The position numbers were made by a program, and so were the translations under genes. Of a stretch of DNA of 64,000 nt, positions 35,426-42,746 are shown piece by piece. Positions within the stretch are counted from its first letter, which is position 1. Each line of letters opens with the position of its first letter. Below the pieces are notes generated by a model. It was given only the letters and a program-made list of their open reading frames with translations, ran no database searches and was not told the DNA's origin. The DNA lies in assembly GCA_030388825.1 (NCBI GenBank), contig CP128836.1:434001-498000 (forward strand), read 5' to 3'. This stretch comes from Rossellomorea sp. AcN35-11. GTDB lineage: Bacteria; Bacillota; Bacilli; Bacillales; Bacillaceae_B.

Positions 35426-35542
35426 ATGAATAAACGTCCAGATCTCGTTAAGAATCGCTGCGTTGAATGTAACCAACCTATACCACCATATCAACGGTTT
35501 TTCTGTGAAAAGTGCTATGCCAAAATGCTAAAGGAGAAGTAA
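35426..35542 (+). CDS. Zinc-ribbon microprotein, 38 aa
   Basis: RCVECNQPIPPYQRFFCEKCY gives two C-x2-C pairs, a compact zinc ribbon. AGGGGGTG precedes the ATG. Confidence 0.55.
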   Translation: MNKRPDLVKNRCVECNQPIPPYQRFFCEKCYAKMLKEK

Positions 35543-35571
35543 TATGAACGTAGAAAGCTATATGAACGTAT

Positions 35572-35620
35572 AAAGTCCACTCTAACCTTATGACAAGGAG
35601 AGAGTGGACTTTATTATTTT
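35572..35620 (+). terminator. Intrinsic terminator
   Basis: AAGTCCACTCT/AGAGTGGACTT, then TTATTATTTT. It also lies beyond the stop of the minus-strand 35628 gene, so it may serve both. Confidence 0.7.
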
Positions 35621-35627
35621 GGCTGGC

Positions 35628-36071
35628 TTATTCAACTTCACACAATACAACTTTCTCGAAAATTCCAGTCTGCTTCCTTATACCAACTTCTTCATTGAAT
35701 GCAGAGTAATCATCATATTTATATCGAATTTCTGGAGATGTACAACCTTTTATGGATTCGTCTACTAAACGCACGTAGGTTTTCCCATTGTACTTGAAAA
35801 TAGCTTTCAATTCTCCGTCAAGAGTATTAATAATTGCTTCGTAAGGCCCTTCATATGCCCACTCAACTTTTTCTTCGTATGCCTCTTTTAACTGGTCCAC
35901 CTCTGCCAATCGATCACTCAAATACTCAAATGTGAAATAAGATCCAATTAAACCTACAACCGACAATAATAGGGAAGGGTAGACCTTTTTTATAGAACTG
36001 TTATAAATCAAACTGAAAAGTCCATACATACCACATACAAGAAAAAGAAACAAAAACACAAGCAAAACCAC
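35628..36071 (-). CDS. Membrane protein with C-terminal soluble domain, 147 aa
   Basis: Two N-terminal hydrophobic segments (LVFLFLFLVCGMYGLFSLI; YPSLLLSVVGLIGSYF) are followed by a helix (LAEVDQLKEAYEEKVE) and a beta-rich domain (GELKAIFKYNGKTYVRLVDE, two Cys). No recognised family. The start and ribosome site are weak. Confidence 0.6.
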   Translation of the reverse strand: MVLLVFLFLFLVCGMYGLFSLIYNSSIKKVYPSLLLSVVGLIGSYFTFEYLSDRLAEVDQLKEAYEEKVEWAYEGPYEAIINTLDGELKAIFKYNGKTYVRLVDESIKGCTSPEIRYKYDDYSAFNEEVGIRKQTGIFEKVVLCEVE

Positions 36072-36191
36072 AAATAGACTAAAAATTACTAGTGTTCTTC
36101 ATATCCACTCAAATTCATCATCTCCTGATACTAGTCTACAAAAGAACATAAGACCAGGCTATTACTGGGGAGGAAGAGATATATCAGAATA

Positions 36192-36327
36192 AACAACTTC
36201 ATAAAATTCCTTCGGTATCTTTAGAATAAAGTGTTGCGGCATCTTCGCCACGCAATGTTAATTCCTTTTTAGTCACTTCATGTACCTTCGGCACTCAAAA
36301 CCTACTACAGAAAGCAGAGTATAGCAG
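36192..36327. repeat. Intergenic repeat, copy 1 of a pair
   Basis: It begins AACAACTTCATAAAATTCC, contains TTCTTC/GCCAC-like and CTTCATGTACCTTCGG motifs and ends in CAGAA repeats. A related copy lies at 37223-37400. Confidence 0.6.
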
Positions 36328-36334
36328 AATATAA

Positions 36335-36367
36335 AAAAGCTCAAAACCTATATCATTTTGAGCTTTC
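36335..36367 (-). terminator. Terminator of the 37-residue gene
   Basis: AAGCTCAAAA/TTTTGAGCTT hairpin, T run on the minus strand. Confidence 0.75.
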
Positions 36368-36380
36368 CGAGACATAACAC

Positions 36381-36494
36381 TTATTCACTTTTCTCTAATT
36401 TTTCAATTCGTTCCTCTAACTTGCTGATCTTACCCATTTGTAAAGCTACTAATGAAAAAGCTGATGTACCTAAAAAGAAACCAATCCACTCCAT
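36381..36494 (-). CDS. Single-pass membrane microprotein, 37 aa
   Basis: MEWIGFFLGTSAFSLVALQM is one membrane segment, followed by a charged coiled coil (KISKLEERIEKLEKSE). CAGGAGTG precedes the ATG and a terminator follows. This looks like a genuine small gene. Confidence 0.6.
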   Translation of the reverse strand: MEWIGFFLGTSAFSLVALQMGKISKLEERIEKLEKSE

Positions 36495-36570
36495 GCAAAT
36501 CACTCCTGACATAGTTAAACATAATGATAAATCCATTATCGCATATTATTAAAAGGCATACATAAAAGAA

Positions 36571-36628
36571 CCCACTCCTTATTCCGGTCGGGAGCGGGTC
36601 CTACTTTTTCATATATGAAAGGAGAGAT
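36571..36628 (+). repeat. Hairpin plus ribosome-site module
   Basis: CCCACTCC/GGGAGCGGG around TTATTCCGGTC, then AAAGGAGAGA and a real ORF (36636). It also carries a GGAGCGGGT copy. Confidence 0.6.
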
Positions 36629-36635
36629 AAACAGA

Positions 36636-36849
36636 ATGTCTTCTGTATGTTTAGTATATTACCAAGACCGGACGATTGGTGCAAAAAATGAGACGGATAT
36701 ACTAACCAGCGCTAAAAACATTCCCCAGGGAAAAAAGATGAAGCTTCTTTGCTTCCATTGCAAACAAGATAAAAAGGCTCCCTGAATATGTGGAAGTCGA
36801 TTTAGGAGATGGCACATCAGTCGTTGTGAGAACAAAAGAAGGAGGCTAA
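36636..36849 (+). pseudogene. Small protein, about 70 aa, frameshifted
   Basis: The first 45 codons read MSSVCLVYYQDRTIGAKNET to LCFHCKQDK, a C-x2-C pair. The frame ends at 36785, but another frame continues RLPEYVEVDLGDGTSVVVRT. Removing one A from AAAAA (36771-36775) joins them. Function unknown. Confidence 0.5.
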
Positions 36850-36945
36850 TAGATCCGTATGTTTAATCTCCTTTATTCAATGGAATATGTTAAGATAAAT
36901 ATATCCCTTAGAGTGGGGAGAGCTCATTTTTGAGTGAGTCATAAC

Positions 36946-36990
36946 AAAAAAGCACCCGACAGTGTACCACCACTGCCCGGGTGCTTTTTT
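36946..36990 (+). terminator. Strong intrinsic terminator
   Basis: AAAAAAGCACCCG/CGGGTGCTTTTTT with inner CAGTG/CACTG. Can act in both directions. Confidence 0.9.
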
Positions 36991-37222
36991 GTATTACACC
37001 CGCTCCTTTACCTAAGAAAGCCTCTGGACACTCCCTAAACGCTTTTAAACCCTTTCCTATACCAATAGAGCAGGTCGAACAACAAAAGGGAGCAGGGAAC
37101 TCTATATTAAGAGGAGAGACGTTCTCCTCCCTAAGGTAACTTGAGAGGCGAGATCAATAAGAAGAAACCAAAATAAGATCCAATAAGCCGGCCGGAACTC
37201 AATAAGCTCTTACACAAATATA

Positions 37223-37330
37223 AACAACTTCATAAAATTCCTACGGCATCCAAAGGATGTACGGTTGCAGCTTCTTCACCACACGATCTTCTAACCTGTT
37301 TATGACGCTTCACGTACCTTCGGTACCTAA
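37223..37330. repeat. Intergenic repeat, copy 2 of a pair
   Basis: AACAACTTCATAAAATTCCT, CGGCATCC, TTCTTCACCAC, CTTCACGTACCTTCGGTACC; closely similar order to 36192-36300. Confidence 0.6.
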
Positions 37331-37334
37331 AACC

Positions 37335-37418
37335 CAGAACAGAAAAACCACAGAATTCTTACAGAAAAGAACAGAATAGTAACAGAAGTAATAACAGATA
37401 ATAATAGAAACCTAGAAG
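37335..37418. repeat. Helically phased CAGAA repeats, cluster 1
   Basis: CAGAA, CAGAT or TAGAA occur at 37335, 37340, 37351, 37362, 37372, 37383, 37395, 37405 and 37413, mostly 10-12 bases apart, that is one per DNA turn. Confidence 0.65.
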
Positions 37419-37864
37419 TATTTTTTAGAAAACAAAAAACCCTTCTTCGACTCCCAACGAAGAAGGGCTCGTACCATTTCGATAAAGAAATGGTAGATTG
37501 GAATTGAAAGAATGATACACATTATTCAAAAGGTTATCCAGACCAACATTAAATAAACATATAATAGATTCTCAAACCCCAAATACATACAAGATTAGTG
37601 TAACTCCCACTATAGGAAAATGCAAGGGATTTATTCAATTTTTACTAGAAAATATAAAAGAAGTATCCTAGAATTACTCGGAATCAGTAAACCCTGAATT
37701 TTTCAGAAAATAAAAGAACACTCCAATATAAAAAAGACCTACTCATGCTTATATGAAGCCAGGAGCGGGTCTCTCTTAACCTTTTTTGATATTCTTTGAA
37801 TTTCACTTGGTAATAGAACACTTGACCAGTTAAATACTGCAGCGTCCTCCTAACCATTCCTATA

Positions 37865-37897
37865 AAAAACCCACTCTACCTTGAGCAGGGAGCGGGT
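37865..37897 (-). terminator. Terminator of the 37897 lipoprotein gene
   Basis: AACCCACTCT and GGGAGCGGGTT pair; T run on the minus strand. It overlaps the last codon and contains GGAGCGGGT. Confidence 0.65.
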
Positions 37898-38373
37898 TAC
37901 AGTATAAATGCAATCTTATACTTTCCATCCTTATCTTGCATAATACTAAAGGTAACAGAGTCCTCAGTGAGTTCTACTGTGCCATCTTGATATCGAAATG
38001 TTTCTTTAAGATCAAATGAATAGTGGACGTTTTTTACCTTTTTCAGATTAACCATTTTCTCATTCAGAATATCAAACTTGTATTCTTCATAATTTCCCCT
38101 TGATGGGAACAATTCTTCATACATTAGAATTTCTTTACCCATCTCATAAAAAGCTTTGTTATCCCATTCTTTCTTTAATCCAAGATACTTCTCAGCTAGA
38201 TCTCTTGATATCTCCTTTAGCTGAATATCAGTAATGTACTCATAAGAGGGGGCACTAACATATGTCGGTTCATCTCCAATGCGAGAAGATGGTTCAATTA
38301 CGTGTAATTCATCATTGGAACACCCAGCAGCAAGCACAGCGATAAACAATGATAAACCCAAAACCTTGTTCAC
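37897..38373 (-). CDS. Lipoprotein, 158 aa, paralogue of the 34525 gene product
   Basis: Signal peptide MNKVLGLSLFIAVLAAGC with lipobox LAAGC. Helical N-terminal half (EISRDLAEKYLGLKKEWDNKAFYEMG) and strand-rich C-terminal half ending DKDGKYKIAFIL, the same architecture as the lipoprotein at 34525-34953. GGAGGAAATG precedes the ATG. Function unknown. Confidence 0.75.
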   Translation of the reverse strand: MNKVLGLSLFIAVLAAGCSNDELHVIEPSSRIGDEPTYVSAPSYEYITDIQLKEISRDLAEKYLGLKKEWDNKAFYEMGKEILMYEELFPSRGNYEEYKFDILNEKMVNLKKVKNVHYSFDLKETFRYQDGTVELTEDSVTFSIMQDKDGKYKIAFIL

Positions 38374-38397
38374 TTCATTTCCTCCTTTTCTAAATAA

Positions 38398-38433
38398 AAA
38401 ACCCGCTCCTCGTTCGCACGAATAAACGGGTTT
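38398..38433 (-). terminator. Terminator of the abrB-like gene
   Basis: AAACCCG/CGGGTTT hairpin with inner CGTTCG/CGAA and a T run on the minus strand. Contains ACCCGCTCC. Confidence 0.65.
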
Positions 38434-38439
38434 ACCTTA

Positions 38440-38715
38440 CTACTCAGATAAAACTTTAATTTGTTCCATTAATTTCGCAGCGCCATCCTTGCTAAGAACG
38501 ATCTTACCGCCAGCTAATACCATGTTATCATCTGCTACTTCACCAGTTACTGCACAAGTCATTGCCGGTTTATACTTCTTAAGTACAATTTGCTCACCAT
38601 TAATGAAAATTTCCACTGGATCTTTTTCATTAATATTTAATGTACGACGAACTTCCTTTGGTACCACGATACGACCTAACTCATCAACTTTTCTTACGAT
38701 TCCTGTAGATTTCAT
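38440..38715 (-). CDS. AbrB family transition-state regulator
   Basis: This 91-residue protein has the AbrB N-terminal swapped-hairpin DNA-binding domain (MKSTGIVRKVDELGRIVVPKE, then RRTLNINEKDPVEIFI) and the C-terminal dimerisation part (MTCAVTGEVADDN...LAGGKIVLSKDGAAKLMEQ). It is full-length relative to AbrB/Abh. AbrB proteins repress many genes by binding flexible AT-rich DNA, so the AT-rich repeats around it are candidate targets. Start chosen behind AAAAGGAGAAATGC. Confidence 0.93.
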   Translation of the reverse strand: MKSTGIVRKVDELGRIVVPKEVRRTLNINEKDPVEIFINGEQIVLKKYKPAMTCAVTGEVADDNMVLAGGKIVLSKDGAAKLMEQIKVLSE

Positions 38716-38983
38716 TTTGCATTTCTCCTTTTTATGTATAAATAGTTTAGTTGTGTTTAAGGAATAGTTATATCCTTCTGCAAGTTTCAACAAAAATCAA
38801 ACAGTCGGTTTTTGTCGAAATCCTTAAGCTCAATTCTCATTATAAGGGTAGTAAAATGAAATGGATATTGTAAGGGATTATTTTTTTATCCATATAAATA
38901 CACAATGTAATATCTTTGGTAAACAGGGGTGAAACCCGCTCCACGAGTGGATTTAGATGGTGAACAGAAGAAGAAAAATAAGA

Positions 38984-39048
38984 GAATTTTTATAGAAAAT
39001 AAAAGAAACAGAAAAAAATATTAGAAATTTTTATAGAAAATAAAAGAA
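38984..39048. repeat. Direct repeat pair containing AGAAAATAAAAGAA
   Basis: Two copies of a 24-base AT-rich unit (38984-39007 and 39024-39048), each containing TTTTTATAGAAAATAAAAG. A third close copy ends near 37718 and a looser one lies near 37655. Confidence 0.6.
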
Positions 39049-39081
39049 GCTCTCCTTGAATAAGAAGTAGCTTCTTATCAT

Positions 39082-39495
39082 TTATAAGTGGAGCGGGTCA
39101 GTTTCACTAATAGGTCTAATCCAATTCCCAATATAGGGATGGCCAGGTAGTGCAGTATCTTCTCTACGATGAAATCCATTCTTCACTAAGAAGCGATATG
39201 CTTCCTCCGATACAATACTTTCGAATTCAATACGAACAAAATCATGTTCTCGTCCATAATCCTGGAGTATACCTATTAATTTCTCACCATTCCCTTTACG
39301 CTTATGTTGAAATAGGATCCTCGCTACAACCAAAGACTTTGTAATGAGATTAAAGCGGAGCATCAACTCCGTTTCCCGGTCATCACTTTCTATAAATAAC
39401 CTTCCCTGATCAATCCGGCATTCAATCGATTCATTATCTTCCTCAAACAGAGAAATAAGAGGCTTCAAGTCTTCCATATCAGGTATATAGTACAT
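39082..39495 (-). CDS. GNAT-like acetyltransferase, 137 aa
   Basis: Start MYYIPDMEDLKPLISLF behind AAGGTGG. LVVARILFQHKRKGNGEKLIGILQDYG resembles the GNAT acetyl-CoA loop (Q-x-x-x-G-x-G), followed by FVRIEFESIVSEEAYRFLVKNGFHR. Target unknown. Confidence 0.65.
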   Translation of the reverse strand: MYYIPDMEDLKPLISLFEEDNESIECRIDQGRLFIESDDRETELMLRFNLITKSLVVARILFQHKRKGNGEKLIGILQDYGREHDFVRIEFESIVSEEAYRFLVKNGFHRREDTALPGHPYIGNWIRPISETDPLHL

Positions 39496-39591
39496 ATGTA
39501 TAACCACCTTTCTAAAAAGAGTATAGCACTGTAATAAGAAGGACCACTGAAAAAACCCGCTCCTGCCCGCTAAGCAGAAGAGGGTCATCAC

Positions 39592-39858
39592 TTAGTCGTT
39601 TTTAGAGTGGTCAATCATATGCAAATTTAGAATTGTGGTTACATCAGCAGCATGTATCTTATGAACATACCCAATGATCCCTCCATGAACTTCACTAACA
39701 ATTCCCACCATTTCTCCATCATCCAACCATTCTTTTGCATCCTTCACATTCAATTCCTCCAGGTCTTGATAGGTAAATGGATGATCGTCATTCTCTCCAT
39801 AGTGTTCCGCTATTTTCGCATCATCTTTAAATCCCGTTAATTCTCTTTTTTCACTCAT
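39592..39858 (-). CDS. Hypothetical protein, 88 aa
   Basis: Acidic N-terminal half and a C-terminal strand-rich half (MVGIVSEVHGGIIGYVHKI). AAAGGAGAGA ribosome site on the minus strand. Not recognised. Confidence 0.6.
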   Translation of the reverse strand: MSEKRELTGFKDDAKIAEHYGENDDHPFTYQDLEELNVKDAKEWLDDGEMVGIVSEVHGGIIGYVHKIHAADVTTILNLHMIDHSKND

Positions 39859-39987
39859 GTAATATCTCTCCTTTAGCGGATTCGTTCTTCTATCTATAGA
39901 GTACCGCTCCTCCTAAAAGATAGCTAAAATAGAACAGCACTTTTTATAAGGACCCGCTCCTTGAACGATAAAAAACACTCAGCATTA

Positions 39988-40012
39988 CAGAACAATACAG
40001 ACCTTCTCAGAA
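39988..40012. repeat. Phased CAGAA repeats, cluster 2
   Basis: CAGAA 39988, CAGAC 39998, CAGAA 40008: exact 10-base steps. Confidence 0.5.
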
Positions 40013-40085
40013 AAATCGCCTGTTTTATCCACCTAAGAAAATTGGTGGTAAACTGAATTCACCTAGTAATAGAGAGGTGAAGAAC

Positions 40086-40253
40086 ATGAAAGCACATAAA
40101 CTACCTTATCCTATGCTTGCTGTCATCATCGAATACCTCAGAGATAAAGCAGGAGAAGAAGGAAAGGCATTATTCACAATAGATGATTTACTGACATACT
40201 TCGAAGAGAATCCAGAAGGCTCCATGAACTATATACCGAAAGAGAGTGAATAG
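40086..40253 (+). CDS. Hypothetical protein, 55 aa
   Basis: AGAGGTGAAGAAC precedes the ATG. Acidic helical protein (MLAVIIEYLRDKAGEEGKAL...IDDLLTYFEENPE). The next gene starts one base after its stop, indicating coupling. Confidence 0.55.
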   Translation: MKAHKLPYPMLAVIIEYLRDKAGEEGKALFTIDDLLTYFEENPEGSMNYIPKESE

Positions 40254-40254
40254 C

Positions 40255-40410
40255 ATGTGGTACGCAAGAAGAATAAGCGATAATAAAGAATTCCTAGCCA
40301 CTAGCATCTTCGTTAATCGAAAGACAGGAGAAAGCGGAATAAACGGTTCTGCTGCAGATGGAGAAAGAGCAAGCCTACCAGATGGCACATTCGACTTTTA
40401 CAGAAGATAA
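40255..40410 (+). CDS. Hypothetical protein, 51 aa
   Basis: Starts one base after the previous stop. MWYARRISDNKEFLATSIFV, then a Gly/Ser-rich strand region ending TFDFYRR. Its last codons overlap the first CAGAA of cluster 3. Confidence 0.5.
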   Translation: MWYARRISDNKEFLATSIFVNRKTGESGINGSAADGERASLPDGTFDFYRR

Positions 40411-40481
40411 CAGAACATCATAGACCCGCTCCTTCGGTGCAAAAACAGAGAGATCACAGAATGAAACAGAACATAACAGAA
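40401..40481. repeat. Phased CAGAA repeats, cluster 3
   Basis: CAGAA or CAGAG at 40401, 40411, 40446, 40457, 40467 and 40477, in 10-11 base steps on both sides of an ACCCGCTCC copy. Confidence 0.6.
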
Positions 40482-40563
40482 GGCACCGAGATAGCATACT
40501 ACTCCTCATACCTCTCTCTATCGGAAAGGAGCGGGTCTCTATCTTACACAGAGGAGAGATAAC

Positions 40564-40782
40564 ATGAACCCTATCAAGCAACTTGAACTTGAAGAGAAAG
40601 AAGCCGCTATAACCCATAAACTTTTCCATGAGGACCTAACAGAAGAAGAACAGAAATATTACAGAAAAGAATTGAATAAAGTAAGGACCAACATTTTCAA
40701 AGGCCATAATAAACATTCATTCGTTGATGATTTCTTCACTTTATATTTTGTAGCAACCCTCATATATATATCTTTCTTTTGA
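40564..40782 (+). CDS. Small protein with C-terminal membrane helix, 72 aa
   Basis: AGAGGAGAGA precedes the ATG. Charged helical N-terminal part and hydrophobic C-terminal FVDDFFTLYFVATLIYISFF. Tail-anchored topology is possible. Three CAGAA steps of 11 bases (40640, 40651, 40662) lie inside it. Confidence 0.6.
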   Translation: MNPIKQLELEEKEAAITHKLFHEDLTEEEQKYYRKELNKVRTNIFKGHNKHSFVDDFFTLYFVATLIYISFF

Positions 40783-40859
40783 ACCAATAACAGAAGATAC
40801 CGGATTTTTTTAGAACAAGGAGCGGGTCTTTGCACTCCATAATGGAAGGAAGCACTTAT

Positions 40860-41069
40860 ATGGAAGAACTATTAGATAAGTTTGCAAACAAGTTAACAAC
40901 AGTAAGACAAAAAAGAGGGTTAACCAAAGTTGAACTAGCTGAACTTAGCGGAATTCATGCAAAAACCATCAGCAGGATAGAGAACGGAAAAAATATCCCT
41001 AAAATCGATACAATAGTTAAGCTTCTCACAGCTATGGGGTACGAATTACAAATAGGTGGCCATAATTAA
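40860..41069 (+). CDS. XRE-family helix-turn-helix regulator, 69 aa
   Basis: LTTVRQKRGLTKVELAELSG, then IHAKTISRIENGKNIPKIDT is a classic Cro/CI-type helix-turn-helix. It consists of the DNA-binding domain only. Start ATG 40860 behind GGAAGGAAGC. Likely a local repressor; the phased repeats upstream are natural candidate sites. Confidence 0.85.
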   Translation: MEELLDKFANKLTTVRQKRGLTKVELAELSGIHAKTISRIENGKNIPKIDTIVKLLTAMGYELQIGGHN

Positions 41070-41098
41070 AGAAATCTCAATTGGAGGAAACGAACATC

Positions 41099-41290
41099 AT
41101 GAAAGAATCAATTTCAAGTTTTATGATCTTAACATCAAGTCTAGCCGGAGCAGTCCTATCATTTGTAGTCTATAACATGTCATATGAAGCAAGTGTCTCT
41201 ATCGCACTATGTGTCGGCTCGCTTGCTGGACTGTTTTTAATGAAAGTAAACAATCTGTTAGCGAAATGGATCCCTAAAACTGAGCAATAA
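41099..41290 (+). CDS. Small membrane protein, 63 aa
   Basis: Start MKESISSFMILTSS behind TTGGAGG. Two hydrophobic segments (AGAVLSFVVYNM; VSIALCVGSLAGLFLM). Confidence 0.6.
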   Translation: MKESISSFMILTSSLAGAVLSFVVYNMSYEASVSIALCVGSLAGLFLMKVNNLLAKWIPKTEQ

Positions 41291-41304
41291 AAAGGAGGAG
41301 AATT

Positions 41305-41607
41305 ATGTCCGAAAAGAGTTTTGACGAGTGGATTAAAACAGCAGAAAGTAAACTGTTTAAAACTGACCACTTTAAAGCACTTGGAAAGGAAGACGATTTC
41401 ATTTTTCAAGCTCTCGCATTTGCGGGCAAAGGCAATAATAACCTTTCTTTAGCCACTACGTTATTAAGTGAAGCGGATGAGGTGCCAGAAGAATTGAAAA
41501 GTGAGTTGAAGTCCATCCAGGAGCAGCTCCACCAATTTAGAGAGAAATTACGATTGGTTCCCAATCCTCCCATAGTAGGAATGTTCGGAGCAAAGGATTC
41601 TACCTAA
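41305..41607 (+). CDS. Hypothetical protein, 100 aa
   Basis: AAAGGAGGAG precedes the ATG. Helical soluble protein (MSEKSFDEWIKTAESKL; ELKSELKSIQEQLHQFREKL). Its stop overlaps the next start (TAATG). Confidence 0.65.
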   Translation: MSEKSFDEWIKTAESKLFKTDHFKALGKEDDFIFQALAFAGKGNNNLSLATTLLSEADEVPEELKSELKSIQEQLHQFREKLRLVPNPPIVGMFGAKDST

Positions 41608-41708
41608 TGGATGAATACGTTATCTATTACGTCGTTAATAAGGAATTACACATGTCTCCTGCTAAGTTAATTCCTCAAATAAGTAGATTAGCAGTCAAAT
41701 TGCCATGA
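41607..41708 (+). CDS. Small protein, 33 aa
   Basis: MDEYVIYYVVNKELHMSPAK continues to a short helix. The ATG overlaps the previous TAA and its TGA overlaps the next ATG, strongly suggesting coupled translation. Confidence 0.5.
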   Translation: MDEYVIYYVVNKELHMSPAKLIPQISRLAVKLP

Positions 41709-41956
41709 GACATCAAAATGAACAAGAATTTATCGAATGGTTCGATTCCAGTCAGGTGCAAGTTGTATTGCAAGCAAAGGAGTCTATGTTAAAGAGGCTC
41801 ATAAATGAAGGCTGGGAACAAACAAGCGATGAAGGACGAACAGAAATCCCTACTAACTCATTAACGGCGGTCGCTTGTAAACCAATCTTGAAGAGTGAAG
41901 TACCTAAGCACATCAAACGATTACAGTTACTTAAAATATACAACCACTTAACTTAA
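41705..41956 (+). CDS. Hypothetical protein, 83 aa
   Basis: ATGA overlap with the previous gene. Helical N-terminus (MRHQNEQEFIEWFDSSQVQ) with a coiled segment and KSEVPKHIKRLQLLKIYNHL. Not recognised. Confidence 0.6.
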   Translation: MRHQNEQEFIEWFDSSQVQVVLQAKESMLKRLINEGWEQTSDEGRTEIPTNSLTAVACKPILKSEVPKHIKRLQLLKIYNHLT

Positions 41957-41970
41957 GGGAGGTAGAACAG

Positions 41971-42096
41971 TTGAACCAGAAGACCAAATGTTCGCGGTGC
42001 GGAAGTGAAGTGGAAATAAAGAAACACATTAACCGGTGCAAATGTGGTGCCCGAATTAAAATTTTGGACTTTCATAAACATTCGCCCAATAAATAA
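41971..42096 (+). CDS. Zinc-ribbon microprotein, 41 aa
   Basis: TTG start 8 bases after GGGAGG. KCSRCGSEVEIKKHINRCKC supplies four Cys of a zinc ribbon. Confidence 0.55.
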   Translation: MNQKTKCSRCGSEVEIKKHINRCKCGARIKILDFHKHSPNK

Positions 42097-42111
42097 ACAG
42101 GAGGTGCTTGA

Positions 42112-42354
42112 ATGAAGTTAAAAGACGCTCATACGCACCTAACCATCATTATGAACATCATGATCATTATCTTTCTCTTGGGTGTGATAGGTGTAGGTAT
42201 ACTGTCCATATTCATACCGGATGTAACACTCATGGATTGGAAGTACTTTACCTACTATCCATTATTAATCGGTACTACCGGTACGGTGATTTTGATTCCT
42301 GTTCGAGGGATTTTATTGATCGCAATTAAAAAGCGCAGTAACCAGGAAAATTAG
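42112..42354 (+). CDS. Small membrane protein, 80 aa
   Basis: AGGAGGTG precedes the ATG. Two hydrophobic helices (IIMNIMIIIFLLGVIGVGIL; YYPLLIGTTGTVILIPV). Confidence 0.65.
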   Translation: MKLKDAHTHLTIIMNIMIIIFLLGVIGVGILSIFIPDVTLMDWKYFTYYPLLIGTTGTVILIPVRGILLIAIKKRSNQEN

Positions 42355-42385
42355 AAAACCCATCTCTACAAAAGGAGAGCAGAGA

Positions 42386-42568
42386 ATGAAAAATCCACTT
42401 GTTTTAAAGTCTAAGGAACTTGGAACCTTAACCCAAATATCAGACATGCTTCACAGAGAAATGAGAGAAGAAGTACAGAGAAATGGGCATAGCGATTTAA
42501 CACTGGCGATTGAAGGTGCTTCTAAAGGTATTAGTGAGATCATTGAATTAAACCACATCAAAGAATAA
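42386..42568 (+). CDS. Hypothetical protein, 60 aa
   Basis: AAAGGAGAGCAG precedes the ATG. Acidic helical protein (LGTLTQISDMLHREMREEVQ). Not recognised. Confidence 0.55.
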   Translation: MKNPLVLKSKELGTLTQISDMLHREMREEVQRNGHSDLTLAIEGASKGISEIIELNHIKE

Positions 42569-42592
42569 CTCTTAATAGGAGAGTGATAATTT

Positions 42593-42721
42593 GTGAAGAA
42601 AAGAGAGGTTGAATACACCAGAAGGAAGAAAGCTTCAAAAGCATTTAAGAAAAAAATGAGGAATCGTGAATACATTGTGAAGAATAGCCGCTCATTGATA
42701 CAAAGATTGAGAGAGAAATAA
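42593..42721 (+). CDS. Basic microprotein, 42 aa
   Basis: GTG start after AGGAGAGTG. Very Lys/Arg-rich (MKKREVEYTRRKKASKAFKK), possibly nucleic-acid-binding. Confidence 0.5.
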   Translation: MKKREVEYTRRKKASKAFKKKMRNREYIVKNSRSLIQRLREK

Positions 42722-42746
42722 ACTGTCATAAAAGAGGTAGCAACCC

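Larger units (their letters stand above)
37000..37890. other. Gene-free repeat-rich region of about 0.9 kb
   Basis: No coding frame is credible. It holds an ACCCGCTCC copy, the second AACTTCATAAAATTCC repeat (37223), the phased CAGAA cluster, CCCTTCTTCG/CGAAGAAGGG (37440-37467, minus-strand T run), TACCATTTC/GAAATGGTA (37472-37494), and AGAAAATAAAAGAA-type repeats near 37647 and 37705. It could be a replication, partition or regulatory locus. Confidence 0.5.

Noticed and set aside
42108..42329. Overlapping 73-codon frame
   Set aside because: Different-frame shadow of the 42112 membrane protein, which has the proper ribosome site and hydrophobic pattern.
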